From an uncultured Fretibacterium sp. (GTDB taxonomy: Bacteria; Synergistota; Synergistia; Synergistales; Aminobacteriaceae): DNA of 64,000 bases. Below the pieces are notes generated by a model. It had not been told where the DNA came from, did not search any database, and saw only the letters and a list, made by a program, of their open reading frames with translations. The position numbers and the translations under genes are program-made. Shown one piece after another: positions 9,334 to 20,314 of the stretch. How positions within the stretch are numbered: position 1 is the first letter of the stretch; the number at the start of each line of letters is the position of its first letter. The DNA lies in NCBI GenBank assembly GCA_937899395.1, contig CALBPU010000181.1, positions 1 to 64,000 on the forward strand, in the 5' to 3' direction.

Positions 9334-9630
9334 ATGGAAATTAAAGTTGTAAAACTTTATGATGACGGTTTATTTGCAGGAGATTTCCTTATAATTATTG
9401 CTGAAGGTGATGACGGAGTGTATTACATGATGCACGGCGATGTTACTTACAACGACACGGCATTAAAACGCAATAAACTCTCAATCGTTTTTGAAGATTT
9501 GGAAGCTGCTCGCGATACTCTTAACAGGGTTCGTGAATTTGTGAAAAACAATCCGACCGTTTACCTTTCAACACATACTCCTGAAGGCTATAAAAATCTC
9601 GAAGACAAAGTTATTATGAAATTGGATTAA
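9334..9630 (+). pseudogene. remnant resembling the C-terminal part of a metallo-beta-lactamase-fold hydrolase
   Basis: Open frame of 98 residues with its own good start signal (GAGGAGGATAAATTATTATG). The stretches VYYMMHGDVTYND, the helix LEAARDTLNRVREF and TVYLSTHTPEGYKNLEDK match, in order, the end of MBL-fold lactonase-type hydrolases (the GD...Y strand, the final helix, the SHdPe tail). The family's HxHxDH metal site and the GHTPGH motif are absent, so it cannot be a normal zinc hydrolase. Most likely a decayed gene with a large internal deletion that rejoined a start region to the tail; a small domesticated protein is the alternative. Confidence 0.55.
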
Positions 9631-9635
9631 GAGCT

Positions 9636-9875
9636 ATGGAATTTGAGAAAGTTTTAGTTAATCGTGTTTCGACACGACAGTATAACGACAAAATGCCTGA
9701 TGAAAAACTTATTCAGAAGGTAATCGACGCAGCATTTTTAGCACCTATTGTACGAATGCACAAACTTCATCTTTCAGTTGTAACAAACAAAGACGTTATG
9801 GAGTTGGCACAAGACGCAGCGGACAAAATTTTTCAAGCTCCTGACGCTATAATTTTTAGGAGGAATTTTTTTACA
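9636..9875 (+). pseudogene. truncated nitroreductase-family gene (N-terminal ~75 residues), in frame with the ferritin-like gene
   Basis: ATG at 9636 begins a typical nitroreductase N-terminus (NRVSTRQYNDKMPDEKL, then DAAFLAP and the strand LHLSVVT), running to a QAPDAIIF strand at about residue 75. The remaining ~100 or more residues with the rest of the FMN site are missing. After residue 75 the frame reads through a ribosome binding site (AGGAGG, translated Arg-Arg) straight into the ferritin-like gene without a stop, so an 80-residue leader or an in-frame chimera of 232 residues would be made. Interpreted as a deletion scar whose right end lies just before the ferritin-like gene's own ribosome site. 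Confidence 0.7.
9858..9863 (+). promoter_or_regulatory. internal ribosome binding site of the ferritin-like gene
   Basis: AGGAGG lies 12 bases before ATG 9876, inside the open frame that begins with the nitroreductase fragment. It decides the start of the ferritin-like protein: the encoded domain begins exactly at that ATG. Confidence 0.75.
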
Positions 9876-10334
9876 ATGTCGGACAAAACAAAAATAGTCG
9901 AAGGACTTCAGGTAATCGTAACGGATCTTGCACAACAGGCAGACGGCCATGAAATTCAATCAAGGATTTTCGCTTCACTGGGCTTTAACAAACTTGCTGA
10001 CAAATACGCAGAACATGCAAGCGAGGAAAGAGACTATGTGAAAAAATGCGTTGATAGGATTTTGGATTTAGGTTGCGAAGTTAAGATCGGCGCGAAAAAA
10101 GAATTACCAGTTTGCAATGACGCTCTTGAATTTGTGAAGTATGATCTTCAAGTTTCAAAGGACGGTCTTGCGTGGCTTGCAGAGCTGGTTGAATGTGCGA
10201 AAGGAGACCTCTCAACCTTTGATATTCTCAGTGCATATTACAAAGATGAAGAAGATGATATGTATTGGGGAGAACAGCAGCTCGAACTCATTAAATTAAT
10301 CGGAAAAGAAAACTGGTACACTTCATTAATGTAA
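9876..10334 (+). CDS. ferritin-like (bacterioferritin-type) four-helix protein
   Basis: About 152 residues, all-helical, resembling the bacterioferritin/ferritin-like superfamily: EGLQVIVTDLAQQADGHEIQ (helix A), YAEHASEERDYVKKCVDRIL (helix B, iron-binding region), then a long C-terminal helix with EDDMYWGEQQLELI. The usual ExxH of helix B reads E-R-D-Y, and the C-terminal ED..HxxW-type site has Tyr-Trp, so a standard di-iron site is not certain. Start chosen at ATG 9876 because of its AGGAGG site. In the same frame, an upstream nitroreductase fragment could add 80 residues. Probably an iron or redox-stress protein, beside an HxlR gene and followed by a terminator. Confidence 0.68.
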   Translation: MSDKTKIVEGLQVIVTDLAQQADGHEIQSRIFASLGFNKLADKYAEHASEERDYVKKCVDRILDLGCEVKIGAKKELPVCNDALEFVKYDLQVSKDGLAWLAELVECAKGDLSTFDILSAYYKDEEDDMYWGEQQLELIKLIGKENWYTSLM

Positions 10335-10342
10335 AATAAAAA

Positions 10343-10395
10343 TTCCCGTTGACGATAGAACATAAATAATAATTTTATCGCAACGGGATTTTTTT
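10343..10395 (+). terminator. rho-independent terminator after the ferritin-like gene
   Basis: CCCGTTG and CGATA on the left pair with TATCG-CAACGGG on the right around an AT-rich loop, followed by seven T residues at 10389-10395. It sits between the convergent ends of the ferritin-like gene and the LRR gene. Confidence 0.85.
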
Positions 10396-10405
10396 GCACC
10401 ATAAA

Positions 10406-13400
10406 TTACTCTACAGCACTTAAATATAATTCTGATGTCTCAAATTTATCCGTCCTTGCTTGAACTTTGAAATCATCGTGAACAAATTCTGACGGAAGCG
10501 TAAATTTCATTTCATCTTCTTCATTATCGACGATTATTTCCTCAACAGCTTCATCATCAACGTATACATAAATTTCTTCGGGCAAAATTTCAACTTTTGA
10601 GCCGTCAGCATTAACCCATTCAGAAATTATAAATCTTACAGGCTGATTAATTTTCACTTCGATAAGGTCCTCGTCTTTTCCTTCACCCTGCCATAAAATA
10701 TCCTCGCTCAAAACTTTAAGCTCCGTTATCATATATGAACCTGTTTGAGAAGAAATTTCGTTTAATTCGTTTTGTTTCATCAAAAATTCCTGAGGCGATA
10801 TTTTCAACGGTAAAGAATTTTCATCTGTTAAATTATTACTGTCTTTAGAATCGTTTTGAGTTTTTGTTGATGTCGATGATTTTGCAACAGTAATCTTACA
10901 TTTTTTTGAGGCAGCAGCTTTGTTCTTATCCGCAACTTTTAACGTAAATGAAAATGTCCCTGTCTTCGTCGGTTTACCCTTCAATGTAACTTTAGTCCCT
11001 TTAGTATCGGCACTGAGAGTTAAACCGTCAGGAATTTTTCCCGAACTCACTGACCACTTATAAGGCGATGTTCCTTTTGACACGGTTAAACTGCTCGAAT
11101 ATGATTTCTTTAACACTCCTGAAGCTGTTAATGTTCCGCTTATTGTTGTTTTAGTTACGGTTATAGCGTACTCGTTAGAAATGCTCGTGCCGTTTTTATC
11201 CGTAACTGTTAAAGAAAATTCAAATTTTCCTGCCTTAGTCGGTTTACCTGTAAGCTTTGCCGTTGCTCCTGAAGTTTTGAATGACAAGCCTGAAGGAATA
11301 TTTCCGCTCTTTGACCACTTGTAACCTGCTTTTCCGCCCTTAACATTCACGCTGATGTCGTAGGATTTATTCACAATTCCTTTAGTGAAACTTCCGTTTA
11401 AGATCATTCTCACAACGTTTGTATCTCCGCAATAAATATTTACGAGATTCGGACAAGAGGTTGCGTCAATTTCAGAAATTAAATTTTGTGAACAGTCAAG
11501 AGTTGTTAAAGCGGTGTTCTTGCTGATGTTCAAGGCTGTCAAAGTGTTCGCATTACATAAAAGAGTTTTTAACTTTGTGTTTTTTGTAACGTTAAGGCTC
11601 TTGAGTTTATTGTTATGGCAATCAAGATAAGTGAGCTTTGTATTTTTCGTAACGTTCAAACTTGAAAGCGAATTATCCGAACATCTAAGCTCTTGAAGCG
11701 CCGTATTTTTCGTTAGGTCTAATTTTTTGATACCTGAACTTGAACAATCGAGCTTTTTCAATGATGTCAGATACTCAATGCCCTGAAGATTTTTTGTGTT
11801 GACATTAAGTTCTGTTAATCTCGCAATGTCCTTATCGGCTTTACGGAAAACGAAATTGCTTTTGCTTCCTCCGTAATTTGCATTTATATATCTAAGCTGT
11901 GTACGAAATTCATCGTCAGGGAAATGCACGTAGTCAATCGGTATATCACCTTCAGGACAAATTATTTCCATCACTTTTTCATCACAATTAAGAGTTTTTA
12001 ATTTCTTGTTCGTGCTTGTATCAAGTTTATCAAGACTGTTTCTGTAACAATAAAGCGTTTTAAGCTCTGTGCAGTTTGTGATGTTTAATTCTTCGAGCTG
12101 GTTTCCACTACAATCAAGATATTTCAGCTTCGTATTTTTGCTCAAGTCTAATTTTTTGATCTGATTTTCGTTGCAAGACAAAGATGTCAGTTCCGTGAAA
12201 TTTTCGATACCTGTAACGTCAGACATATTATAAAAATAGCCGGGAAAATCAAGATTTTTTATCCGCTCAATATCTTTGTCATCTTTACGGAAAACGAAAT
12301 TGCTGTTGCTTCCACCATTGTAGCTATTAAGGTATGCTAAGTAGGCGCGAAAACCTACATCGGGAAAATGTACAGCATCGATAGGCAAATCACCTTCAGG
12401 GCAAATTATTTCCGTTACTTTGTCATCGCAAATAATCCATTGTAAATTCGGGCATGTGCTTGTGTCAAGGCGTGTGATTTCATTTTCAGCGCAGTTAATC
12501 TGTGTAAGCTCTGTGCAGTTATCAATGATTAATTCCGTGAGCTGATTGCCCTCACATTCCAACGTGTATAAGGCCGTGCCGCTGACATTCAGCTTCGTAA
12601 GATTATGATTATATAAGTCGCTAATACCTCTAAGAGAAGAACAGCCGCGTAAATCTAACTCCGTAACACTCTCAGGGATATATAATTCTTCAAGAGCCGT
12701 GCAGTTGTTTACGTACAAAGTTGTAAGAATATTTGAATCACATCTGAGAGTTTTAAGTTTTGTAAAATTTCTTACGCTCAAAAAATCAGCGTTGTTATCG
12801 GAGCAGTCAAGATATTCAAGGTCAGCACAACCTGACATGTTAAACCATTCAAATTTGTTGTTGTAGCATGAGACACTTTTAAGAGCAGTACAGCCGCTAA
12901 TGTTTAGAGAACCTCTGATTATGTTGTCGTAACAATTCAAAGTTTCAAGCTTTGTACAGCCGTTTACGTAAAGATTTTGAAGTTGATTGTCGGAACATTC
13001 AAGCAGAACGAGATTTTTCAATCCCATAACATTAAGCGTATTGAGATTGTTACTTGAGCAATTCAATTTTTCAAGAGACGTGAAGTAATTTATTCCGACT
13101 AAGCTTGAAATTGAATAACCCGATAAATTAAGTTCCTTAACCGAAGCAATTTGTTCTCTGGTTAAAACATAATTTTCAGTGTCGCCGTCTTTATCTCTGG
13201 AATTTCTTTGAAACAAATTAGCAAAAAACGATTTAAGAAGTTCTCTGAAAGTCATGTCGGGAATTTTCGCCGAATCATTTACATCGAGGCTTCCGTCATC
13301 ACCTAAAGGATTATCATTTTCGGGTATAACAGGTTGAGCACTAACGATAATTTTGAAATCAACAGCAGTTCCATAACCTGCTAAATTGCTTCCTTGAACC

Positions 13401-14119
13401 GTAAAATTAAATTCACCTGTTTGAGTAGGTGTACCTCTTAAAAAAAGATGTCCGTTTTCTGAAGTCAAGTTTACGTTCGGAGGAATTTTACCTGATGCTG
13501 TCCATGTAATCGGAAGAGTTCCTGAAAATTTAACATCAAAATCATAATATTCGTTGACATAGGCAAAAGGTATTTCCTGACCTATCAAAATTTGAGGAAG
13601 AGCAGCAACCGTACCTGAACCGTTTCCAATTTTGCAGAGGCTTATATAAGCTCCGCTCTGTTTGATGCAATCCGCAAGACCTGCCCAAGTATGTTTTGTA
13701 ACGTGAATGCCGCCGTCATTACCGTAATTGCCGTGCAAAAACCATACTTGAGCAGCTTCGATTTTTGCAATGATAACGAAATGAGGCGTTAATGTGCCGT
13801 TATGCCATGAGTCCCAACTCATTTGACCTATATCACCGATAACAGCCCTGCTAAAAACATCACAAATTTTTTGGGCTCTTGTTGTTGCGTCTTCACCGCT
13901 GTAAGAATATGAAGCAACAGCAGACCTTTTCGATATGTCTCTTCCTTCATCACTCAAAACTTTTTGAGCGAACGTAAAGCAATCGTATTTGTATTTGTCA
14001 TAATTTTTTTTGTAGTAGTCTTCGTCAGTATAATCATGATAAGTATGACCAACAGCAACAGAAGCGCTCATCGAGAAAACAATCAGAACGAAAATTAAAA
14101 CTTGCAAAAATTTCTTCAC
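10406..14119 (-). CDS. large secreted leucine-rich-repeat protein with N-terminal Cys/His amidase-like region and He_PIG domains
   Basis: Secreted multidomain protein of about 1237 residues. GTG at 14119 is chosen because AAGGAG sits nine bases upstream and it begins MKKFLQVLIF, a clean signal peptide; a TTG at 14140 would translate the ribosome site. After cleavage near residue 24 comes a region with DCFTFA (C47) and PHFVIIA (H113), suggestive of an NlpC/CHAP-type cysteine amidase. One putative Ig (He_PIG) domain follows at about 180-270, then three blocks of 20-22-residue LRRs (consensus LxxLxCxxNxLxxLxVxxxT) at about 320-900, interrupted by caps starting with HFPD..FR. Two more He_PIG domains lie at about 905-1080. 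The last ~105 residues match those of the protein at 56275-59634. Likely a cell-surface or host-interaction protein. Confidence 0.8.
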   Translation of the reverse strand: MKKFLQVLIFVLIVFSMSASVAVGHTYHDYTDEDYYKKNYDKYKYDCFTFAQKVLSDEGRDISKRSAVASYSYSGEDATTRAQKICDVFSRAVIGDIGQMSWDSWHNGTLTPHFVIIAKIEAAQVWFLHGNYGNDGGIHVTKHTWAGLADCIKQSGAYISLCKIGNGSGTVAALPQILIGQEIPFAYVNEYYDFDVKFSGTLPITWTASGKIPPNVNLTSENGHLFLRGTPTQTGEFNFTVQGSNLAGYGTAVDFKIIVSAQPVIPENDNPLGDDGSLDVNDSAKIPDMTFRELLKSFFANLFQRNSRDKDGDTENYVLTREQIASVKELNLSGYSISSLVGINYFTSLEKLNCSSNNLNTLNVMGLKNLVLLECSDNQLQNLYVNGCTKLETLNCYDNIIRGSLNISGCTALKSVSCYNNKFEWFNMSGCADLEYLDCSDNNADFLSVRNFTKLKTLRCDSNILTTLYVNNCTALEELYIPESVTELDLRGCSSLRGISDLYNHNLTKLNVSGTALYTLECEGNQLTELIIDNCTELTQINCAENEITRLDTSTCPNLQWIICDDKVTEIICPEGDLPIDAVHFPDVGFRAYLAYLNSYNGGSNSNFVFRKDDKDIERIKNLDFPGYFYNMSDVTGIENFTELTSLSCNENQIKKLDLSKNTKLKYLDCSGNQLEELNITNCTELKTLYCYRNSLDKLDTSTNKKLKTLNCDEKVMEIICPEGDIPIDYVHFPDDEFRTQLRYINANYGGSKSNFVFRKADKDIARLTELNVNTKNLQGIEYLTSLKKLDCSSSGIKKLDLTKNTALQELRCSDNSLSSLNVTKNTKLTYLDCHNNKLKSLNVTKNTKLKTLLCNANTLTALNISKNTALTTLDCSQNLISEIDATSCPNLVNIYCGDTNVVRMILNGSFTKGIVNKSYDISVNVKGGKAGYKWSKSGNIPSGLSFKTSGATAKLTGKPTKAGKFEFSLTVTDKNGTSISNEYAITVTKTTISGTLTASGVLKKSYSSSLTVSKGTSPYKWSVSSGKIPDGLTLSADTKGTKVTLKGKPTKTGTFSFTLKVADKNKAAASKKCKITVAKSSTSTKTQNDSKDSNNLTDENSLPLKISPQEFLMKQNELNEISSQTGSYMITELKVLSEDILWQGEGKDEDLIEVKINQPVRFIISEWVNADGSKVEILPEEIYVYVDDEAVEEIIVDNEEDEMKFTLPSEFVHDDFKVQARTDKFETSELYLSAVE

Positions 14120-14155
14120 GGGCAAAAACTCCTTGCTCAATTAAATTTTAACGGG

Positions 14156-16156
<2,001 letters not shown>

Positions 16157-17677
16157 TTATGCTTTCGGTTTCATAGTCGGGAAAAGAATTACATCACGGA
16201 TTGAACGTGCGCCTGTTAAAAACATAACGATTCTGTCCATTCCGATTCCCATTCCTCCGGTAGGCGGCAAACCTGCTTCGATTGCATTAATGAAATCCTC
16301 ATCGAAAACATGTGCTTCATCGTCTCCGGCTTCTTTTTTGCGAGCCTGATCCTCAAATCTTTCACGCTGATCAATAGGGTCATTTAATTCACTGAAGGCA
16401 TTTGCAACCTCTTTACCGTACATGAAAAGCTCAAATCTGTGAGTGTAATCAGGATTTTCAGGATCACGTTTTGATAACGGAGAAATTTCGGTCGGGTGTC
16501 CTAATAAAAATGTAGGCTCAATTAATTTTTCCTCACCGAACGCTTCAAACATCAAATTCAAAACTGCGAACTTGCTTTCATGGCCTGTTAATTCAGCTCC
16601 GAGACCTTTTGATTTTGCAATTTCTCTTGCTTCTTCGTCGGATTTAACTGCGTCAAAATCAACTCCCGCATATTCTTTAACGGCTTCTCTCATTGTAATT
16701 CGTTTGAAAGGTTTTGAGAGGTCTAATTTAATTCCGTTCCATTCGATTTCAAGAGTTCCGATAGCTTTTGCAGCATTACGGATTAATTCTTCAGCTAAGT
16801 TCATCATGTCAACGTAATTACAATAAGGCCAATAAACTTCCATCATCGTAAATTCAGGATTGTGCATTGTGTCAATACCTTCGTTACGGAAGTTACGCCC
16901 GATTTCATAGACACGCCCCATCATTCCGACGACTAAACGTTTCAAATAAAGTTCAACGGCTATTCTCATGTACATATCAAGACCGAGAGCATTATGAAAA
17001 GTTTTGAAAGGTCTTGCGTTAGCTCCACCTGCCAAAACCGAAAGTATAGGTGTTTCAACTTCGAGTGTGCCGTGTTTTTCAAGAGTTTCTCTGAAAGATG
17101 AAATAATTTTTGAACGTTTACGAAATACATCACGGATTTCAGGATTAGCGATTAAGTCCATGTAGCGTTTTCTGTAACGAATTTCAGTGTCGGTTAAGCC
17201 GTGCCATTTTTCGGGTAAAGGTCTTATAGCTTTGCTTAGGAGTTTATATTCCTTAACTAAAATCGTAAGCTCACCTCTTCTTGTTCTGCAAGGATAGCCT
17301 ACAACTCCGATCCAGTCTCCGGTATCAACCCATTTTTTCAAGAAATCATATTCTTTTTCACCGACAGAATTTAATTGGAAATATAATTGAATTCTAGACG
17401 TTTCGTCAGCAAGGTCGGCAAATGTTGCTTTACCTTGTCTTCTGACTGTCATAACTCGGCCTGCGGTTTTAATTACGCTGTCTTGAGCTTCTTGTTCGGG
17501 TTCGAGATATTCAAAATTTTTTCGGATTTCTTCAAGCGTGATTTCCCTGTCCCAAGTTTCATTAACATAAGGGTCATAACCTTCTTCGGATTTCAAACGC
17601 AATAATTTTTCTTTACGCTGTCTAACAACTTCATTGTCTTCTGAATTAAAATTTTCCTGTAAAATTTCTTCAGGCAT
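16157..17677 (-). CDS. lysS: lysyl-tRNA synthetase, class II
   Basis: Charges tRNA-Lys. 506 residues, normal length for class II LysRS. An N-terminal anticodon-binding OB fold (AGRVMTVRRQGKATFADLAD) is followed by the catalytic core: motif 2 around FRNEGIDTMHNPEFTMMEVY and motif 3 around GGMGIGMDRIVMFLTG near the C-terminus. ATG at 17677 has AAAGGAG upstream. It is transcribed divergently from radA across 73 AT-rich bases and is followed closely by ligA. Confidence 0.97.
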   Translation of the reverse strand: MPEEILQENFNSEDNEVVRQRKEKLLRLKSEEGYDPYVNETWDREITLEEIRKNFEYLEPEQEAQDSVIKTAGRVMTVRRQGKATFADLADETSRIQLYFQLNSVGEKEYDFLKKWVDTGDWIGVVGYPCRTRRGELTILVKEYKLLSKAIRPLPEKWHGLTDTEIRYRKRYMDLIANPEIRDVFRKRSKIISSFRETLEKHGTLEVETPILSVLAGGANARPFKTFHNALGLDMYMRIAVELYLKRLVVGMMGRVYEIGRNFRNEGIDTMHNPEFTMMEVYWPYCNYVDMMNLAEELIRNAAKAIGTLEIEWNGIKLDLSKPFKRITMREAVKEYAGVDFDAVKSDEEAREIAKSKGLGAELTGHESKFAVLNLMFEAFGEEKLIEPTFLLGHPTEISPLSKRDPENPDYTHRFELFMYGKEVANAFSELNDPIDQRERFEDQARKKEAGDDEAHVFDEDFINAIEAGLPPTGGMGIGMDRIVMFLTGARSIRDVILFPTMKPKA

Positions 17678-17750
17678 TAAAAATTTTCTCCTTTATAATA
17701 ATCTTTAGATATATTTTATTACACGTGAAAAATTTTCAAGAGGTGAAATA

Positions 17751-19127
17751 ATGGCTCAACAAATTACGAAATATATTTGCTCCGAATGCGGCCATGTTAC
17801 GACAACTAAGACGGGGAAATGTCCTTCATGTAATTCATGGGGAACGTTTGAGATTTTGCCCGAAGTTTCATCATCTAATAAAAATTCATCAGCGAAAAAA
17901 AATTTACCCAACATAAAAATCATTAATGCCCTCGAAGTTAAAACACCTCGAAGAATTTCAACAGGCATTGAAGAATTTGACAGGGTTTTAGGAGGAGGAT
18001 TAGTTCCCGGAAGCGTGATATTAATCGGAGGTCAGCCCGGTATAGGTAAATCGACATTATTGTTGCAGGCCGCCGGAAGTGTAGCGAAAAATTATAACGT
18101 ACCTGTTTTATATATATCAGGTGAAGAATCCGACGCTCAAGTTGCTTTAAGGGCTTCGAGAATTAATACTGCTTCGGAAAATTTATTTTTGTATTCAGGC
18201 TCTGAACTTGAAGACGCATTAATCAATCTTGAAAATAATAATTTCGCATTTTTCGTTTTGGATAGTGTGCAAGCAATGTCAGCGGATAATAATTCGGGTT
18301 GGGTTGGAACAGTAACACAGGTTAGAGCGGTTGCTCAGAGAGTAATAGATACTGCACGTGAGAAAAAAATTCCTGCTGTAATGATTGGACACATAACTAA
18401 AGACGGAAAAATTGCAGGGCCAATGATGTTGGAACACATGGTTGACACTGTATTAAATTTTTCGGGAGAAGGTTATTCGGCGTATAGAATGTTAAGAGCC
18501 GTTAAAAATCGTTACGGAAGCACGGACGAGTTAGGAATATTTGAGATGCTTGAGGACGGATTGAAACCTGTAACGGATAAGAGCGGATTATATTGGAACA
18601 GGGAAGATTCGGCAGTACCAGGAGTAGCGATGACGATAGCTCTTGAGGGCAACACACCTTTAGCCGCAGAAATTCAAACTCTTGCAGCAAAAACAATTTT
18701 CCCGTATCCGAGAAGGACATCAAGGGGAATTGAATTAAATCGTTTTCAATTATTAACGGCTGTAATAGACAGACGGTGCAGAATTTCGACATTAAGTCAT
18801 GATTTATATATAAATGTTGCGGGCGGATTAACTTTGCAAGACCCTTCAGCGGATTTACCGGCATGTGCAGCGATTGCGAGTGCATTGAAAAATGTTTCGC
18901 TTCAATCAGGGACATGTTGGTTAGGTGAGGTTGGATTAGCAGGAGAGGTTCGACCTGTAACGAGGATTGATTTAAGGTTAAAGGAGGCTGCGCGATTAGG
19001 ATTTCACACGGCAGTAGTAAGTTCGAGGGAGCAAATAAAATTTTCGGGAATAAAAATAATTCGAGTATCGCATATTGATGAAGCACTCGCAGGATTAATA
19101 GTTGCTAATTCCACACAAAGCCGTTAG
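17751..19127 (+). CDS. radA: DNA repair protein RadA (Sms)
   Basis: ATP-dependent helper of recombinational repair that drives branch migration. 458 residues: N-terminal four-cysteine zinc finger (CSECG...CPSCNSWG), RecA-like core with Walker A GGQPGIGKST and the RadA-specific KNRYGS motif, then a Lon-protease-like C-terminal domain. ATG at 17751 has AAGAGGTG upstream. Its last 23 bases overlap the convergent 3' end of the pilin-like gene. Confidence 0.97.
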   Translation: MAQQITKYICSECGHVTTTKTGKCPSCNSWGTFEILPEVSSSNKNSSAKKNLPNIKIINALEVKTPRRISTGIEEFDRVLGGGLVPGSVILIGGQPGIGKSTLLLQAAGSVAKNYNVPVLYISGEESDAQVALRASRINTASENLFLYSGSELEDALINLENNNFAFFVLDSVQAMSADNNSGWVGTVTQVRAVAQRVIDTAREKKIPAVMIGHITKDGKIAGPMMLEHMVDTVLNFSGEGYSAYRMLRAVKNRYGSTDELGIFEMLEDGLKPVTDKSGLYWNREDSAVPGVAMTIALEGNTPLAAEIQTLAAKTIFPYPRRTSRGIELNRFQLLTAVIDRRCRISTLSHDLYINVAGGLTLQDPSADLPACAAIASALKNVSLQSGTCWLGEVGLAGEVRPVTRIDLRLKEAARLGFHTAVVSSREQIKFSGIKIIRVSHIDEALAGLIVANSTQSR

Positions 19128-20220
19128 GAATATTATTAAGTTTCCATGAAGCCTTTGAGATATAAATTACGTGATATTTATACTCATTATTGTTCCATCG
19201 TGCTTTCTCCGGCCATCTAGAATAAGGCGGTCGTTCATGAATTCTTCCGTCTTTACCTCCGCTTGCTAAAACCCAAAGAGTTAAAATATTTGTTTCTGTA
19301 TCAAGTTCCATGTAAATTTCTAAAATGTTTCTTTCGTGAGGTCGACGTTCGCTCCAATCCGCGTAATCGTATTTGTTTGTTGTTAGTTTTTGAAATCTAA
19401 AATTTTTTTCAGTATCTTCATCATCTAACTTCCCTGCAAATAATCTTTCGCATTTAAGATAGAGTAATTCATCACCACTAATGATTATCGGATTAGCAGA
19501 TGTTGGAGTGATAGTGTCAAGAAATTTTAGCTCTATTTTTTTATTAGTCTTAGTTGGTACATTCTCTATAAATAGCGGCTCTCCTGCTCCAACCATAACA
19601 GCATAGCTATTAATCTCTTGTTTTCGTTTGTTTACTTTATCTTCTTTAGAAAATTGTGAACCGTCATCCTTATATTCATCAGGACTTATCAATTCATATT
19701 TAGGTTTGTAAGGATCAGTTTCAGTTTCAATTACAGATTTATTTACAATCATAAAATTTCGATCAAGGTCTCTTTGAGCATAAAGCAGAGTCAAAATATT
19801 TCCATATTGAATTGTATGTTTGTCCGAGTTTTCATATGTTTCATCAGGGCTTGCTACTTTTAAATCACTGTCTGTGAGGACATCTTTATATTGATAGGTA
19901 ATTGCTACAGGAAGCCTTAACTGTTCAGTGCCCTTGATTTTTAGTGGTTTATATCCAGCCTCGTTAATGAATAAATCAAAGACATCGCGATATTGCTTTG
20001 AGCTTGTTAATCTCCACATCCCCAACCCTGCATTCTTTATCCTGCTGTCAACATACGAAATAACTCTTTGCCCTCTTTCACGTGCCGTTAAAATCTGCTG
20101 CGTTCCGCTCCCAAATGATACCAATAAATAAAATGTCCCGCACAAAACTAATATAAATCCTGCCTGCAATAACATTACCGTTAAAATTTCCGCCAATATA
20201 AATCCCTTTGAACGTCTCAT
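19105..20220 (-). CDS. type IV pilin-like / PilW-like protein with prepilin cleavage motif
   Basis: 371-residue protein beginning MRRSKGFILAEILTVMLLQA: a short basic leader, then G followed by F-x-x-x-E and a hydrophobic helix, the type III (prepilin peptidase) signal. It resembles minor pilins of the PilW/PilJ kind, with a long C-terminal domain of no recognised fold. Such proteins prime pilus or type II secretion pseudopilus assembly. No other pilus gene is in the window. ATG at 20220 has AAAGGAG upstream. It ends inside radA on the opposite strand. Confidence 0.75.
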   Translation of the reverse strand: MRRSKGFILAEILTVMLLQAGFILVLCGTFYLLVSFGSGTQQILTARERGQRVISYVDSRIKNAGLGMWRLTSSKQYRDVFDLFINEAGYKPLKIKGTEQLRLPVAITYQYKDVLTDSDLKVASPDETYENSDKHTIQYGNILTLLYAQRDLDRNFMIVNKSVIETETDPYKPKYELISPDEYKDDGSQFSKEDKVNKRKQEINSYAVMVGAGEPLFIENVPTKTNKKIELKFLDTITPTSANPIIISGDELLYLKCERLFAGKLDDEDTEKNFRFQKLTTNKYDYADWSERRPHERNILEIYMELDTETNILTLWVLASGGKDGRIHERPPYSRWPEKARWNNNEYKYHVIYISKASWKLNNIPNGFVWN

Positions 20221-20250
20221 AAATTTTTTCTCCTTTTGCGTAATTTATTC

Positions 20251-20280
20251 TTGTAAAAATTTTACTTTTAGGGTTATTAT
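20251..20280 (+). promoter_or_regulatory. promoter of the desulfoferrodoxin-ferritin operon
   Basis: TTGTAA (20251-20256), 18 bases, then TATTAT (20275-20280), followed by a GGGGG ribosome site before ATG 20315. No clear palindromic PerR or Fur box was seen. Confidence 0.5.
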
Positions 20281-20314
20281 ACTCATTAATAAAATTTATT
20301 GGGGGTAAATCAAA

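Noticed and set aside
9636..10334. A single 232-residue nitroreductase-ferritin fusion enzyme
   Set aside because: The ferritin-like part has its own AGGAGG and ATG exactly at the domain start, and the nitroreductase part lacks most of its FMN site, so two separate features are better supported. The fusion reading is kept only as a finding.
18502..19086. Open frame of 194 codons opposite radA
   Set aside because: Antisense to the conserved radA core, low-complexity translation, no start signal.
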